Of a DNA stretch of 64,000 bases, positions 22,886 to 31,302 are shown in pieces. The notes under the pieces are model-generated. The model was given only the letters and a program-made list of their open reading frames with translations, made no database searches and had not been told where the DNA came from. The number at the start of each line of letters is the position of its first letter. Within the stretch, counting starts at the first letter, position 1. A program made the position numbers and the translations under genes. Source of the DNA: CAYFPX01 sp964519895 (GTDB lineage Bacteria > Myxococcota_A > UBA796 > CAJQPC01); NCBI GenBank assembly GCA_964519895.1, contig CAZFLE010000028.1, positions 1 to 64,000 of the forward strand, written 5' to 3'.

Positions 22886-23458
22886 CTATCCCCCAGAGCG
22901 CTGGAGCACCCGCCGGGCGGCTCGTCGGACCGACGCGTCGGTGTTCACCGCTTCCAGACCCTCCAAGGAGAACCAGCAGGCGTCCTTGGCGTCGGTGGCG
23001 GCCTGGACCGACAGCGTGCGAGCGCGGAACGCGAAGCGCACGTCGAAGTGCAGGTGGGCCGGCTCGCCCCGCTTCAGCCCAGCCGGCACCTGGTGCACGT
23101 CCACGTCGAGGATGCCCTGGGCCCAGGCGGGACGCTCCACGTCCGCCAGCCCGGCTTCCTCGTGCAGCTCGCGCCGAGCGGCCTCGAGCACGTCGGTGTC
23201 CCCAGGATCCAGGTGACCTCCTGGCTGCAGCCAGAAGCCGAAGTCCCGGTGGCTGATCAACAGGACCTGGGACTGGTCCGGCGACACGACCACGGCGGAG
23301 CTGGTCACGTGGCCGGGTTCGAAGGTGCGCTTGGAGAAGCAGTCGCCGGCCAGGTCCAGCACGCCCAGCGTCTGGACCACGCAAGCGCGCTCCTGGGGGT
23401 CGCTCGGGGCGTGTTCGGTCAGCCAGCGGCGGAGCAGGTCGCGGTCCATGGGCCCCAC
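22886..23458 (-). CDS. Nudix hydrolase
   Basis: A 190-residue protein with a Nudix box: GGHLDPGDTDVLEAARRELH continuing EEAGL, i.e. the GX5(E/D)X7REUXEEXGU pattern with Asp at the first acidic position. The surrounding FGFWLQPGGH and DVRFAFRA strands fit the fold. It should hydrolyse a nucleoside diphosphate linked to some moiety, with Mg2+. Two ATGs lie three codons apart; the first is used. It starts 17 nt after the stop of the propeller lipoprotein and is followed by the bicupin after 38 nt, so it may belong to either transcript. Confidence 0.88.
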   Translation of the reverse strand: MGPMDRDLLRRWLTEHAPSDPQERACVVQTLGVLDLAGDCFSKRTFEPGHVTSSAVVVSPDQSQVLLISHRDFGFWLQPGGHLDPGDTDVLEAARRELHEEAGLADVERPAWAQGILDVDVHQVPAGLKRGEPAHLHFDVRFAFRARTLSVQAATDAKDACWFSLEGLEAVNTDASVRRAARRVLQRSGG

Positions 23459-23475
23459 TATTGCGCTGGCGTGCC

Positions 23476-24510
23476 CTATTCGTAGGCCTGGGGTGTTCCG
23501 CCGACGCCGACCTTGAGCCCGAACAGCCGGCCCTGATCGCGGTCGCTCACGTACAACACATCTGATTCGAATCCGCCCACGCCCTTGCCCCAGTGCATGT
23601 TGGGGATCCAGCTGCTGGACAGGTTGGCGACCACCTCGCCCTGGCCACCGTCGGGTCCGAAGCGCCAGACCTTGCCGGCGATGTACTCGGTCGTGTACAC
23701 GTTGCCGCAGGCGTCGACGTTCAGGCCATCCAGGTTGGCGCCCCAGCCTCCTCGACCGGTGGTGACCTTGGCAAAGGTGTAGGGCTCGCCCCAGCTGCCG
23801 TCGTCCTGGCGGTCCAGGGCGTAGATGCTCCCGTCCCCGAAGCTGCAGGCGTAGATGCGCTGGTTGTCGGGCCCGAGCGCGATGCCGTTGGGGTAGAGCA
23901 GGTCCTCGGCGATGAGCTCGACCTCGAGGGAGTCGGGGTCGACCATCAGGATGAGACCTCGGTTGTGTTCCGTGACGTAGGCCATGCCGTCTGGGCCCAC
24001 GGTCACGCCGTTGGGGTAGGCGAAGCCGGTCAAGACGGCGGACTTGGCGCCTTCGGGGGTGACCCGCGTGACCTGGCCCGTGCCGGTCTCGGCGATGAGG
24101 ATGTCGCCATCGGCGAGGAATTTGGTGCCGGCCGGGCCCGAGAGCTGCGTCGCCACCAAGGTCGTGGTGGCGTCGAAGGTCTGCTTGACCAGGTTGCCGT
24201 TCCAGTCGGCCGACCAGATCTGCCCCTCCAGGTCGAAGTCGAAGTCCTCGGCCTGGGTGAACCCGGTGAGGGTGTCCCAGGTCACGGGGAGCTCCGGCAG
24301 GGCGTCGCAGTCCCAGGCGGGGGTCGTGTCGGTGTCGGTGTCGGTGTCGGCGTCCGAGTCGCTGTCGGTGTCGGAGTCGCTGTCGGTGTCGGCGTCGGTG
24401 TCAGCGTCGGTCGCGGAGTCCGTGGGAGTCGTGTCGACCGCGGTGTCGGGGAAGGGGTCGTCCACGACGGCGCCGGTGCAGGCGAGGGTCAGGAGGAGTG
24501 CGGGTGTCAT
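23476..24510 (-). CDS. SMP-30/gluconolactonase-like propeller lipoprotein
   Basis: A 344-residue lipoprotein: MTPALLLTLAC (Cys 11), then a ~55-residue Asp/Thr/Ser linker coded by near-repeats, then a six-bladed propeller. Blade motifs: FAYPNGVTVGPDGMAYVTEH, LLYPNGIALGPDNQRIYAC, GGWGANLDGLNVDACGNVYT and GGFESDVLYVSDRDQGRLFG, typical of SMP-30/gluconolactonase/strictosidine-synthase-like proteins, where Glu, Asn and Asp residues bind calcium. It may be a secreted lactonase or a binding propeller. The ATG giving the short signal was preferred over one seven codons upstream. Confidence 0.85.
   Translation of the reverse strand: MTPALLLTLACTGAVVDDPFPDTAVDTTPTDSATDADTDADTDSDSDTDSDSDADTDTDTDTTPAWDCDALPELPVTWDTLTGFTQAEDFDFDLEGQIWSADWNGNLVKQTFDATTTLVATQLSGPAGTKFLADGDILIAETGTGQVTRVTPEGAKSAVLTGFAYPNGVTVGPDGMAYVTEHNRGLILMVDPDSLEVELIAEDLLYPNGIALGPDNQRIYACSFGDGSIYALDRQDDGSWGEPYTFAKVTTGRGGWGANLDGLNVDACGNVYTTEYIAGKVWRFGPDGGQGEVVANLSSSWIPNMHWGKGVGGFESDVLYVSDRDQGRLFGLKVGVGGTPQAYE
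24325..24416. repeat. degenerate 6-bp tandem repeats coding a Thr/Ser-Asp linker
   Basis: About fifteen near-copies of a GTC(G/A)G(T/C/A) hexamer that encode (T/S/A)-D dipeptides in the linker of the propeller lipoprotein. Length change by whole hexamers keeps the frame. Confidence 0.8.
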
Positions 24511-24575
24511 CGGGGCCGACGATACCGTCAAGGCCCACAGGTGCGTGTCTTCCGGTTGTCCAGAAGGGGCTCAGA

Positions 24576-25859
24576 TCAAAGCGCCAGCGGACCGGTGGAG
24601 CCGTCCCCGAAGCCCCAGAGCTCGTCTCCCAGGGCGAGTCCCAGCGATGCGAACAGGTCTCCGTGCCGACGCCAGCCGACGTCGTGGAAGCGGCCGGTGC
24701 CCAGGCTGCCGCCGGCGACGATGAAGGGCATGTCGTCGTGCTCGTGCAGGTTCCCGTCACAGACCTCAGAGCACAGCACGACCAGGCTGTGGTCGAGCAT
24801 CGTGCCGTCCCCCTCTGGGATGCTGTCCAGACGCTCCAGCAGGCTGGCGTACTGGGCCACCCACCACTGTCGCTGAGCCAGGAAGGCGGCGAATTCCCGG
24901 CTGTTCGGGTCGTGGCTCGCGCCGTAGTGGCTCGCCTGGTGGGACCGCATGTCGAAGTCTGGGTCGTGCATCGCCGTGTCGGAGAAGCGAGACATCAACA
25001 GATCGCTGGTGTGGTGGGCACACTGAAGCGTGGTCACCCGGGTCAGGCCGCAGCTCGATGCCAGCACGGCCAGGTCCAGCTGGGCCTGGAGGATGTCCGG
25101 GAAGTGCTCGGGGCTGTAGAGGGTGTCGTCCTGGATCGTGGCGGTGTCCAGGCCCGGGTCGTCGCAGGTCCCAGTCGACCCTCCCAGGCGGCCCTCGAGC
25201 TCGGAGAGCGCGTCCAGGTGCAGGTCGAGCTTGTCGGCCTCGATGCCGCCCAGGCCCGTGCGCAGGCCACGGGTCTCCTGGAGCAGGTGGTCCACCAGCA
25301 GGGCTTGGCGGGGGTCCCCGGCGTCCTGGCTGCCGGTCCCGAACAGCGCCTCGAAGGCCCGGCGCGGGTCGTCCTCGGGCGCCAGGCTGCTGCCGGCCGA
25401 GGGATAGGAGATGTGCTTGTCGCCGCTGGCGCCGTTCACATTGGCCTGGACCCCCAGGAGCAGGTGACGCCAGTACCGGTCCGCGCCGATGGTGCCGGCC
25501 AGGTGTTGATCGATGGACCGGCCCTGGCCGTGATCCACGGCGGTCAGGAGCTTCTTGGCGCCCCCGGGGTGGCTGCCGCTGTCGGTGCTGCCCATGGACA
25601 GGCCCCGCAGGAAGAGGCAGCGGTGCTGCCAGGGCACCAGTGCGTCGAGCTGATCAGGCAAGACGAAGTCCCACTCGGTCCCGGTGGGGGTCCAGCGGCT
25701 CGGCTCGCCGTCCTGGCTGGTCCCGACCACGCCATCGGGGAAGTAGAAGAAGAAGATGCGCTCGGCGTGGCCGCTGGTCCGGGCTCTCGCCGGCAGGCCC
25801 AGCCCGACCGTCGTGGCGGCCAGGCCCTGGAGCAGTGCCCGTCGGCTGGGTCGGTTCAC
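24576..25859 (-). CDS. DUF1552 family protein
   Basis: A 427-residue protein of the DUF1552 family, relatives of the DUF1501/sulfatase-like fold found with DUF1592 proteins in myxobacteria and planctomycetes. It opens with a Tat-like signal, NRPSRRALLQGLAATTVGL. The body has RIFFFYFPDGVVG, FLRGLSMGSTDSGSHPGG, TLQCAHHTSDLLMSRFSD and LVVLCSEVCDGNLHEHDDMP, the usual family landmarks. It is predicted to be exported folded by Tat; its biochemical function is unknown. The GTG start overlaps the TGA of the preceding DUF1592 gene (GTGA), confirming a two-gene operon. Confidence 0.88.
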   Translation of the reverse strand: MNRPSRRALLQGLAATTVGLGLPARARTSGHAERIFFFYFPDGVVGTSQDGEPSRWTPTGTEWDFVLPDQLDALVPWQHRCLFLRGLSMGSTDSGSHPGGAKKLLTAVDHGQGRSIDQHLAGTIGADRYWRHLLLGVQANVNGASGDKHISYPSAGSSLAPEDDPRRAFEALFGTGSQDAGDPRQALLVDHLLQETRGLRTGLGGIEADKLDLHLDALSELEGRLGGSTGTCDDPGLDTATIQDDTLYSPEHFPDILQAQLDLAVLASSCGLTRVTTLQCAHHTSDLLMSRFSDTAMHDPDFDMRSHQASHYGASHDPNSREFAAFLAQRQWWVAQYASLLERLDSIPEGDGTMLDHSLVVLCSEVCDGNLHEHDDMPFIVAGGSLGTGRFHDVGWRRHGDLFASLGLALGDELWGFGDGSTGPLAL

Positions 25860-27763
25860 AGGGCCTCCGCGCGTGCGTGGAAGGAAGGCGTGCTCACCAG
25901 CGCGACGAGCAGCGTGCGAACGTCGTGTCCGGCCGCGTCCAAGGCACCGGCCAAGGCCTCGGTCTCGCAGTTGTCGTGGTCCGGCTCTTCCACCCCCAGG
26001 GCCCAGCGACGGGTCTGCATGGCGAAGCAGGCCGGTGCGGCCTTGCTGGCCACCAGGGTCTCGGCCAGCTCGGGCAGGCTCTCGAACGGGGCCGAGGTTC
26101 CGGCGCCCAGCCGCTCCACGTCCACCATGTCTCCCGAGGTGTCCACGGGCTGGCCATTGTCGGTGTCCCGCCACCGGCCGACTGTGTCGTAGCCCTCGAA
26201 GCCAAAGCCGATGGGGTCGATGAAGTCGTGGCAGCCGGCGCAGAATGGATCCGCCGTGTGTTGCGCGAAGCGCTCCCGGGTGGTGGCGTCGGTGTCGACC
26301 ACGGGCACCGACGCCGCTTCGGCGGGTGGCACGCCCAAGGACTGACACAACAGGTGCTCCCGGACCCACAGGCCGCGCCGGATCGGCGAGGTCTGGTCCG
26401 AGTGGGCCTGGACCGCCAGGACCGCGGGCAGTCCTAGGATGCCTGCCCGGTCGGCGGGCAGGTCCGCCTGCCGCAGGGCGGCCCCGGAGACCCCCTGGAT
26501 GCCGTAGAGACCAGCGGTGCTCTCATTGACCAGCGTGGTGGGGGTGGTGAACAGCTCGTCCCAGGTGCCGCCCCCCTCCAACGCGACATGGGCGACGAGC
26601 CGGCCGACCTCCTCGTCGAGGGCCTCTCGGGTCGCCGCTTCCAAGGACTCGTTCTTGTCGACGGTGCCGATGGCCTCGGTGCCCAGCCACTGGGCGCCGA
26701 ACGCCCGGAGAGCATGGGCAGCTCGGGGGTCGTCCAGCAGCCTGTGGGCCTGGGTGATCAGCCCGCTGGTGTCGTCCAACAGTCCTGCTTCAGCAGCGTC
26801 CAGCAGGACCTCGTCTGGGAGGGTGCCCCACAGGGTGTAGGACAGCGCGGTCGCCCGCTCCCAAGCCGTGAGCGAAGTCACGCCGTCCGTCACCGATCCA
26901 CCCAGCTCGGACCGGTACAGAAAGTAGGGGGAGCTCAGGAGTGCCTCCACGGCCAGGGCGAGATCGGCCGCTCTGGCGAGCGCCAGCAACCCGGCCAGCT
27001 CTGGGTCGGTCAGCGGCCGGCGCCAGGCCCGCCGGCCCAGTGCCTGCAACAGGATGGTTTCACAGGCCTCGTCCTCGCAGGCTGCCGCCGCCGCCACCCG
27101 ATCGGCGGCCTGGGCGCCAGCGTCGAGCCAGGCTTGGAGGTGCCGGCTCGAGACGGTGTTGCCCGCTGTGTGGGAGTCGAAGGGGAAGTCGTCCGGCCGG
27201 GTCTCAGGGGGTACGTCCGCCGCCCAGCCACCGGTCCGACAGGCCACGCTGAGCAAGCTGTTCTGTCCGCCGTAGCCGTCGTCGCTGGCCGCTGGGTTTC
27301 CGGGGTCCACGAACCAGTCCGTGCCCCCGGAGACGAACTTGTACTGGTAGTCCCCGTCCGGGAGCAGCGCGGTCCCGATCCAGTGGCCCGTGGCGTCGTC
27401 CCACGTCAGGGGCAGGGCGCCGCTCGCGACCGACGTCTGCCATCCGTTGAAGTCGCCGGCCACCACGGGGCTGGCCCACTCCGAGCCAGGCAGGGCGAAG
27501 CCGACCTCGCCACAGGCCCTGTCCGTGCAGGTCCCGGCCAGGCAGGCCTCGGTCGTGACGGCGCAGTCCAGGTCCACTTCGCAGCTGGCGCCTTCGACGC
27601 TGGCCAGCAGGTCGCGCAGGCTGGCCTCGTACTCCCTGCGAGACAGCAGGCGCAGCGCCTGGGGTGGCCGAGGGCTGTCGACGCAGACCCCTGAGAGGTC
27701 TTCGGGATCCGCCCCTGGAGGGGCGGGGTCACAGGCGGTCAGCCACAGGAGGAGTGCACCCAC
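25856..27763 (-). CDS. DUF1587/DUF1592/DUF1588 lipoprotein with inserted CBM48-like domain
   Basis: A 635-residue lipoprotein (MGALLLWLTAC, Cys 11). Domain order: DUF1587-type RLLSRREYEASLRDLLA (38-54), a small Cys knot (61-84), a glycogen-binding/CBM48-like sandwich at 99-173 (VVAGDFNGWQTSV, DGDYQYKFVSGGTDWFVDP), DUF1595 (ILLQALGRRAWRRPLTDPEL), DUF1592 (ALLSSPYFLYRSEL), DUF1588 (QTSPIRRGLWVREHLLCQSL, then CHDFIDPIGFGFEGYD with a CxxC-like Cys) and DUF1585 at the end. The family is thought to be secreted and redox- or polysaccharide-related, but no activity is established. The carbohydrate-binding insertion is unusual. First gene of a pair with DUF1552. Confidence 0.88.
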   Translation of the reverse strand: MGALLLWLTACDPAPPGADPEDLSGVCVDSPRPPQALRLLSRREYEASLRDLLASVEGASCEVDLDCAVTTEACLAGTCTDRACGEVGFALPGSEWASPVVAGDFNGWQTSVASGALPLTWDDATGHWIGTALLPDGDYQYKFVSGGTDWFVDPGNPAASDDGYGGQNSLLSVACRTGGWAADVPPETRPDDFPFDSHTAGNTVSSRHLQAWLDAGAQAADRVAAAAACEDEACETILLQALGRRAWRRPLTDPELAGLLALARAADLALAVEALLSSPYFLYRSELGGSVTDGVTSLTAWERATALSYTLWGTLPDEVLLDAAEAGLLDDTSGLITQAHRLLDDPRAAHALRAFGAQWLGTEAIGTVDKNESLEAATREALDEEVGRLVAHVALEGGGTWDELFTTPTTLVNESTAGLYGIQGVSGAALRQADLPADRAGILGLPAVLAVQAHSDQTSPIRRGLWVREHLLCQSLGVPPAEAASVPVVDTDATTRERFAQHTADPFCAGCHDFIDPIGFGFEGYDTVGRWRDTDNGQPVDTSGDMVDVERLGAGTSAPFESLPELAETLVASKAAPACFAMQTRRWALGVEEPDHDNCETEALAGALDAAGHDVRTLLVALVSTPSFHARAEAL

Positions 27764-27820
27764 CCGGGGATAGTAGCTCAGGTCTGAGTCACGTAGGCGT
27801 CAAGCTCTCCGGCGGCGCTG

Positions 27821-30547
27821 TCAAGGAAGCAGGCGCACCTTGACGTAGCGACCGAAGTCCAGCCACTTCCTGGCCGCGTCCTGGAGGCTCTCCGGCGTCA
27901 AGGCGTCGTTGCGCCGATCGAAGCCCAGGACCAGATCGGCCGGGTCCTCGTGGGTGGCCGCGGCATTCGCCAGCAGCGCCCGCCAGAAGCTGTTCGTGCG
28001 CAGCTCCACCTGGTATCCGCGGCGGTTCATCTCCCGCTCTGCGTCCACCACGGTCGCGCTGACCCCGTGCTCCTGGACGTCGCGCAACACGTTCGTCGCG
28101 GCGTCTTCGAGCTCCTGCAGGCGGTCTGGATCGCAGCTGAAGTCCAAGGTCAGGGTGTACTCGTCGAGCACCGAGCTGGCCTGGGCACCGACCGAGATCG
28201 CATAGGCGCCACCTCGCCGCTCTCGGATCTCCTCGCGCAGCAAGACGTCGAGCACGTCGCGCAGGGCGTAGAGGCGGACCCTGTTCTCCACCGGATCCGA
28301 GAATGGGCCATGGAAGCGCCAGCGCAGGCGCGCCTTGGGCTCCAGGCCGGCGTGCACGGTCTCCTCCTGGGCACCCGGGCCACGCCTGGCGCCGTCGTCT
28401 CCCGGCCCCCCTTCGCCGGACTCGGCGGGCAGCGCAGCGAGCGTGTTGCAGACCAGGGGCTCCAGGACCGCGGGATCAAGGTCCCCGACGAAGAACCAGG
28501 TGAACCGCGCAGCGTCGGAGAAGCGCCAACGGTAGAAGGCCTCGCTCTCGGCCAGGTCCAGGTGAGCCAGTTGGGTCTCGTCCCAGTCCCGGAAGCGGAC
28601 GTGGTCCGACCACATCAGGCGGACATAGGCATCCTTGAGGGCGGTCTCCGGGTTGTTGTGGCGATTGCGCACGGCGGCCAGGGTGGCCTGCCGCCACGTC
28701 TCCATGGCGGCCGGTTCGAAGCGGGGGGCCGTCGCGTTGAGCCAGGCGAGCTGGAGCACCGGCTCCAGGAATGCGGGGGACGCCGACCCGGTCACGCCTT
28801 CGCTGTGCCGGTCCAGGGTGGGGCGGAAGGACATGCGGGTGCCCTGGAGGCGCCGGATCAGTGCCGCAGGCGCCCAGTGTCCCAGTCCGGAGCGGCGCCG
28901 GATGCCCGAGGCCGAGGTCGCAGGCACGTGGAGGTCCGCGGTCGCTGTCGAGAGACCACCAGGGGAGAACCCACGCACCAGGACCTGGTCGGGCTTGAAG
29001 TCGGTCTGCTTCAGCCACACCTCGCCGCCGTTGCTCAGGGTCCAGATCTGGACCCCGATCGCAGGGAGTTCGCGGCTCCCGACCACCGATCCCGGGGCCG
29101 GCTGCGCTAGGATCAGCGGGCCGGTTGCCTGGTCGTCGGCGGGGGCCGCCAGAGGTCGCGACGCGACTGCGTCGGCCAGGTCCAGGACGTCGCGCTGGTC
29201 TGGCACCGGCAGATCGGGCCGAGCGGGCAGGTGCACGGCGTAGTGGCGGCGGCCGGGGGCCAACCAGTCGGCGATCGCCGCGTTCACCTCTTCCACGCCG
29301 AGGGTTGGCAGCAGCTCCTGGACCAGGTCCCGCTCCGCGGCGATGCCGGGGACGGACTCGCCGTGGATCGACGCACGCACGAGCTCGTTGACCAGCGTGG
29401 TCGAGTCGGTGTCGTCACGGCGCTTGTAGAAGCCCTCGTAGCGGCTCTCGGTGGCTCGCTTGCGCCGGGCGAGCTCCGAGGGAGTCACGCCGTGGCGGCG
29501 ATAGCGCTCCAGCTCGGTGAGCAGGTCCTCCAGTCCGTCGAGCAGGTGCTCGTCCTGGGTCGTCGCGCTGGCGTAGTCCAGCTTGAAGTGCGGGTTCATG
29601 CGCTGGGTTCCCCCGCCACAACGCAGCATCCTGGTCTTTCCTCCCAGGGTCAGATCCTCGCAGCGCTCTCGCCACACGCCCTGGACCAGGCCCTCCAGGA
29701 CCTTCTGCCGATAGCCCCCGATGGTCGGGTCCTCGGCGCTGGGGCGTACCGTGCGCAGGGTCACGCTCGACGCGGTGATCTCGGGGTCGGCCACCACGAC
29801 CACCCGGTCGCCCCGGTCGGGGGGCCCCAAGGGGCCGCGGTCGCGGAGCTCCCCAGCGGCAGCGAGCCCGGCAAAGGAGTCCTCGATGCGGGCCTGGACC
29901 TGGGCGGGGTCGAAGTCGCCCACCGCGATCACCACCAGGTTGTCGGGCCTGTACCAGTCCCTGTACAGACGCCGGACCGCGTCGGGGTCGAAGCCGCGCA
30001 GGCTCTCCTCGGTGCCGATGGGCTGTCGCTCGCCGTAGCGGGAGCCCTGCCACAGGCTGGTCCACAGGACGTCCCGCAGTCGTCCCGCCGCCCCCCGGCT
30101 CCGCCGCCACTCCTCGAGCACCACGCCGCGCTCGCGCTCGATCGCGCTGGTGTCCAAGGTCAAGGCCCCGGCCCAGTCCTGGAGCACCTTGAAGCCGGTG
30201 TCCAGAGCCCCGGGGTCGTCGGTCGGGACCTGGAGCTTGTACACGGTGGTGTCGGTGCTCGTGCTCGCATTGGTGTGGTGGCCAAAGGCTATGCCCAGGG
30301 CCTCGAGGGTCCTCACCAGGGCCTGGTCGGGAAAGTTTGTGCTGCCGTTGAAGGCCATGTGTTCCAGCAGGTGAGCCAGGCCCCGCTGGTCGTCGTCCTC
30401 GTCGACCGAGCCCACGTGCACCACCAGGCGAAGCTCGGCCCGATCTCGGGGCACCCGGTTCCGGCGGACCATCCACCCCACACCGTTGGCCAGCTGGCCT
30501 TCGGACAGAGCGCCGTCCCTGGGCAGAGGCTCGGCGTCGCGGGTCAG
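27821..30547 (-). CDS. M16 family zinc metallopeptidase, two tandem M16 units
   Basis: A ~908-residue pitrilysin-family protease. The inverted zinc motif HLLEH (H59, H63, catalytic E62) lies in RGLAHLLEHMAFNGSTNFPD, with the third ligand Glu in the helix around RERGVVLEEW. A full second M16 half without the motif follows, as in PqqL-like enzymes. No signal peptide is seen; length and layout fit a PqqL/zinc-protease. The start is uncertain: the conserved N-terminal strand needs codons upstream of the first GTG, and a CTG overlapping the previous stop (CTGA), with AGGA eight bases upstream, restores it. It is coupled to the TonB-C gene and probably degrades peptides in the envelope or cytosol. 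Confidence 0.88.
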   Translation of the reverse strand: MTRDAEPLPRDGALSEGQLANGVGWMVRRNRVPRDRAELRLVVHVGSVDEDDDQRGLAHLLEHMAFNGSTNFPDQALVRTLEALGIAFGHHTNASTSTDTTVYKLQVPTDDPGALDTGFKVLQDWAGALTLDTSAIERERGVVLEEWRRSRGAAGRLRDVLWTSLWQGSRYGERQPIGTEESLRGFDPDAVRRLYRDWYRPDNLVVIAVGDFDPAQVQARIEDSFAGLAAAGELRDRGPLGPPDRGDRVVVVADPEITASSVTLRTVRPSAEDPTIGGYRQKVLEGLVQGVWRERCEDLTLGGKTRMLRCGGGTQRMNPHFKLDYASATTQDEHLLDGLEDLLTELERYRRHGVTPSELARRKRATESRYEGFYKRRDDTDSTTLVNELVRASIHGESVPGIAAERDLVQELLPTLGVEEVNAAIADWLAPGRRHYAVHLPARPDLPVPDQRDVLDLADAVASRPLAAPADDQATGPLILAQPAPGSVVGSRELPAIGVQIWTLSNGGEVWLKQTDFKPDQVLVRGFSPGGLSTATADLHVPATSASGIRRRSGLGHWAPAALIRRLQGTRMSFRPTLDRHSEGVTGSASPAFLEPVLQLAWLNATAPRFEPAAMETWRQATLAAVRNRHNNPETALKDAYVRLMWSDHVRFRDWDETQLAHLDLAESEAFYRWRFSDAARFTWFFVGDLDPAVLEPLVCNTLAALPAESGEGGPGDDGARRGPGAQEETVHAGLEPKARLRWRFHGPFSDPVENRVRLYALRDVLDVLLREEIRERRGGAYAISVGAQASSVLDEYTLTLDFSCDPDRLQELEDAATNVLRDVQEHGVSATVVDAEREMNRRGYQVELRTNSFWRALLANAAATHEDPADLVLGFDRRNDALTPESLQDAARKWLDFGRYVKVRLLP

Positions 30548-31224
30548 GGGCTGCCGTCCTGGTCTGTGGTCGGCGGGTCCAGACGGAACTGGAGGGTCAG
30601 CACCGCGTCGAACTCGACGGCCTCGCCAGCGACGCGGTGAGGCTTGAAGCGGGACTCTTGCATCGCGGTCACAGCGGCAGCGGCGAAGCCTTCGGTGCAG
30701 CGCAGGGGTGCCACCTGGGTCGGACGGCCCTTGGGGTCCACGCGAACGTGCAGGGCGCAGTCCCCTTCGACCCTCCGCCAGGACGCGTCGGGGGGGTAGA
30801 TGGGGCCCACGAGCTCCCGTGACCGGACCTGGGACCAGTGGAGCTCCACCACGTCGCCCGAACCGCCGGGTCGGAGTGTCACGGCGACGGCATCGGCCTG
30901 GGGTACGATCTCGACCCACACCCTGGTCCAAGTCTTGAGGCCCCAGCCCAGCTCCTCGAGGGGTTCGGCGGCCGTGGTCTCCAGGACCCGCTCCACCATC
31001 GGTCGATCCCCGTCGGTACAGCTCGCGGTGTTGAACGCAGCCTGGTCGTCAGCCACTGTGACCGTCACCAGGCAACTGCGAGCCCTGTCCAGGGAGAGGT
31101 CGTCCCACACGGGCTCGGCTCGCCACCTGAGCGAGATGGCCGCTGGCTGTCCCAGCACCACCACTTCGGTGGTGTCGTAGGCGCCCGCGAGCGCCACGGC
31201 GCCGATCGACCACAGGGGAAGCAC
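30544..31224 (-). CDS. exported TonB C-terminal-domain protein
   Basis: A 226-residue protein with a short signal peptide (MLPLWSIGAVALAGA) and a C-terminal TonB-like domain from about residue 138. GPIYPPDASWRRVEGDCALH is the first strand and loop, then VRVDPKGRPTQVAPLRC and AAAVTAMQESRFKPHRVAG, ending with VEFDAVLTLQFRL. There is no N-terminal membrane anchor or Pro-rich periplasm-spanning arm, so it is not a classical energy transducer. The TonB-C fold here may be an adaptor for the protease it is coupled to (CTGA overlap). Two cysteines flank the domain. Confidence 0.8.
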   Translation of the reverse strand: MLPLWSIGAVALAGAYDTTEVVVLGQPAAISLRWRAEPVWDDLSLDRARSCLVTVTVADDQAAFNTASCTDGDRPMVERVLETTAAEPLEELGWGLKTWTRVWVEIVPQADAVAVTLRPGGSGDVVELHWSQVRSRELVGPIYPPDASWRRVEGDCALHVRVDPKGRPTQVAPLRCTEGFAAAAVTAMQESRFKPHRVAGEAVEFDAVLTLQFRLDPPTTDQDGSP

Positions 31225-31302
31225 AGGGCCAGCGTAGCCCGAAGCGACGGAACCCGGGCACGACCCCAGGTCCCGAAGGATTCGCTCAGGCGGCGCCTGG
31301 AG

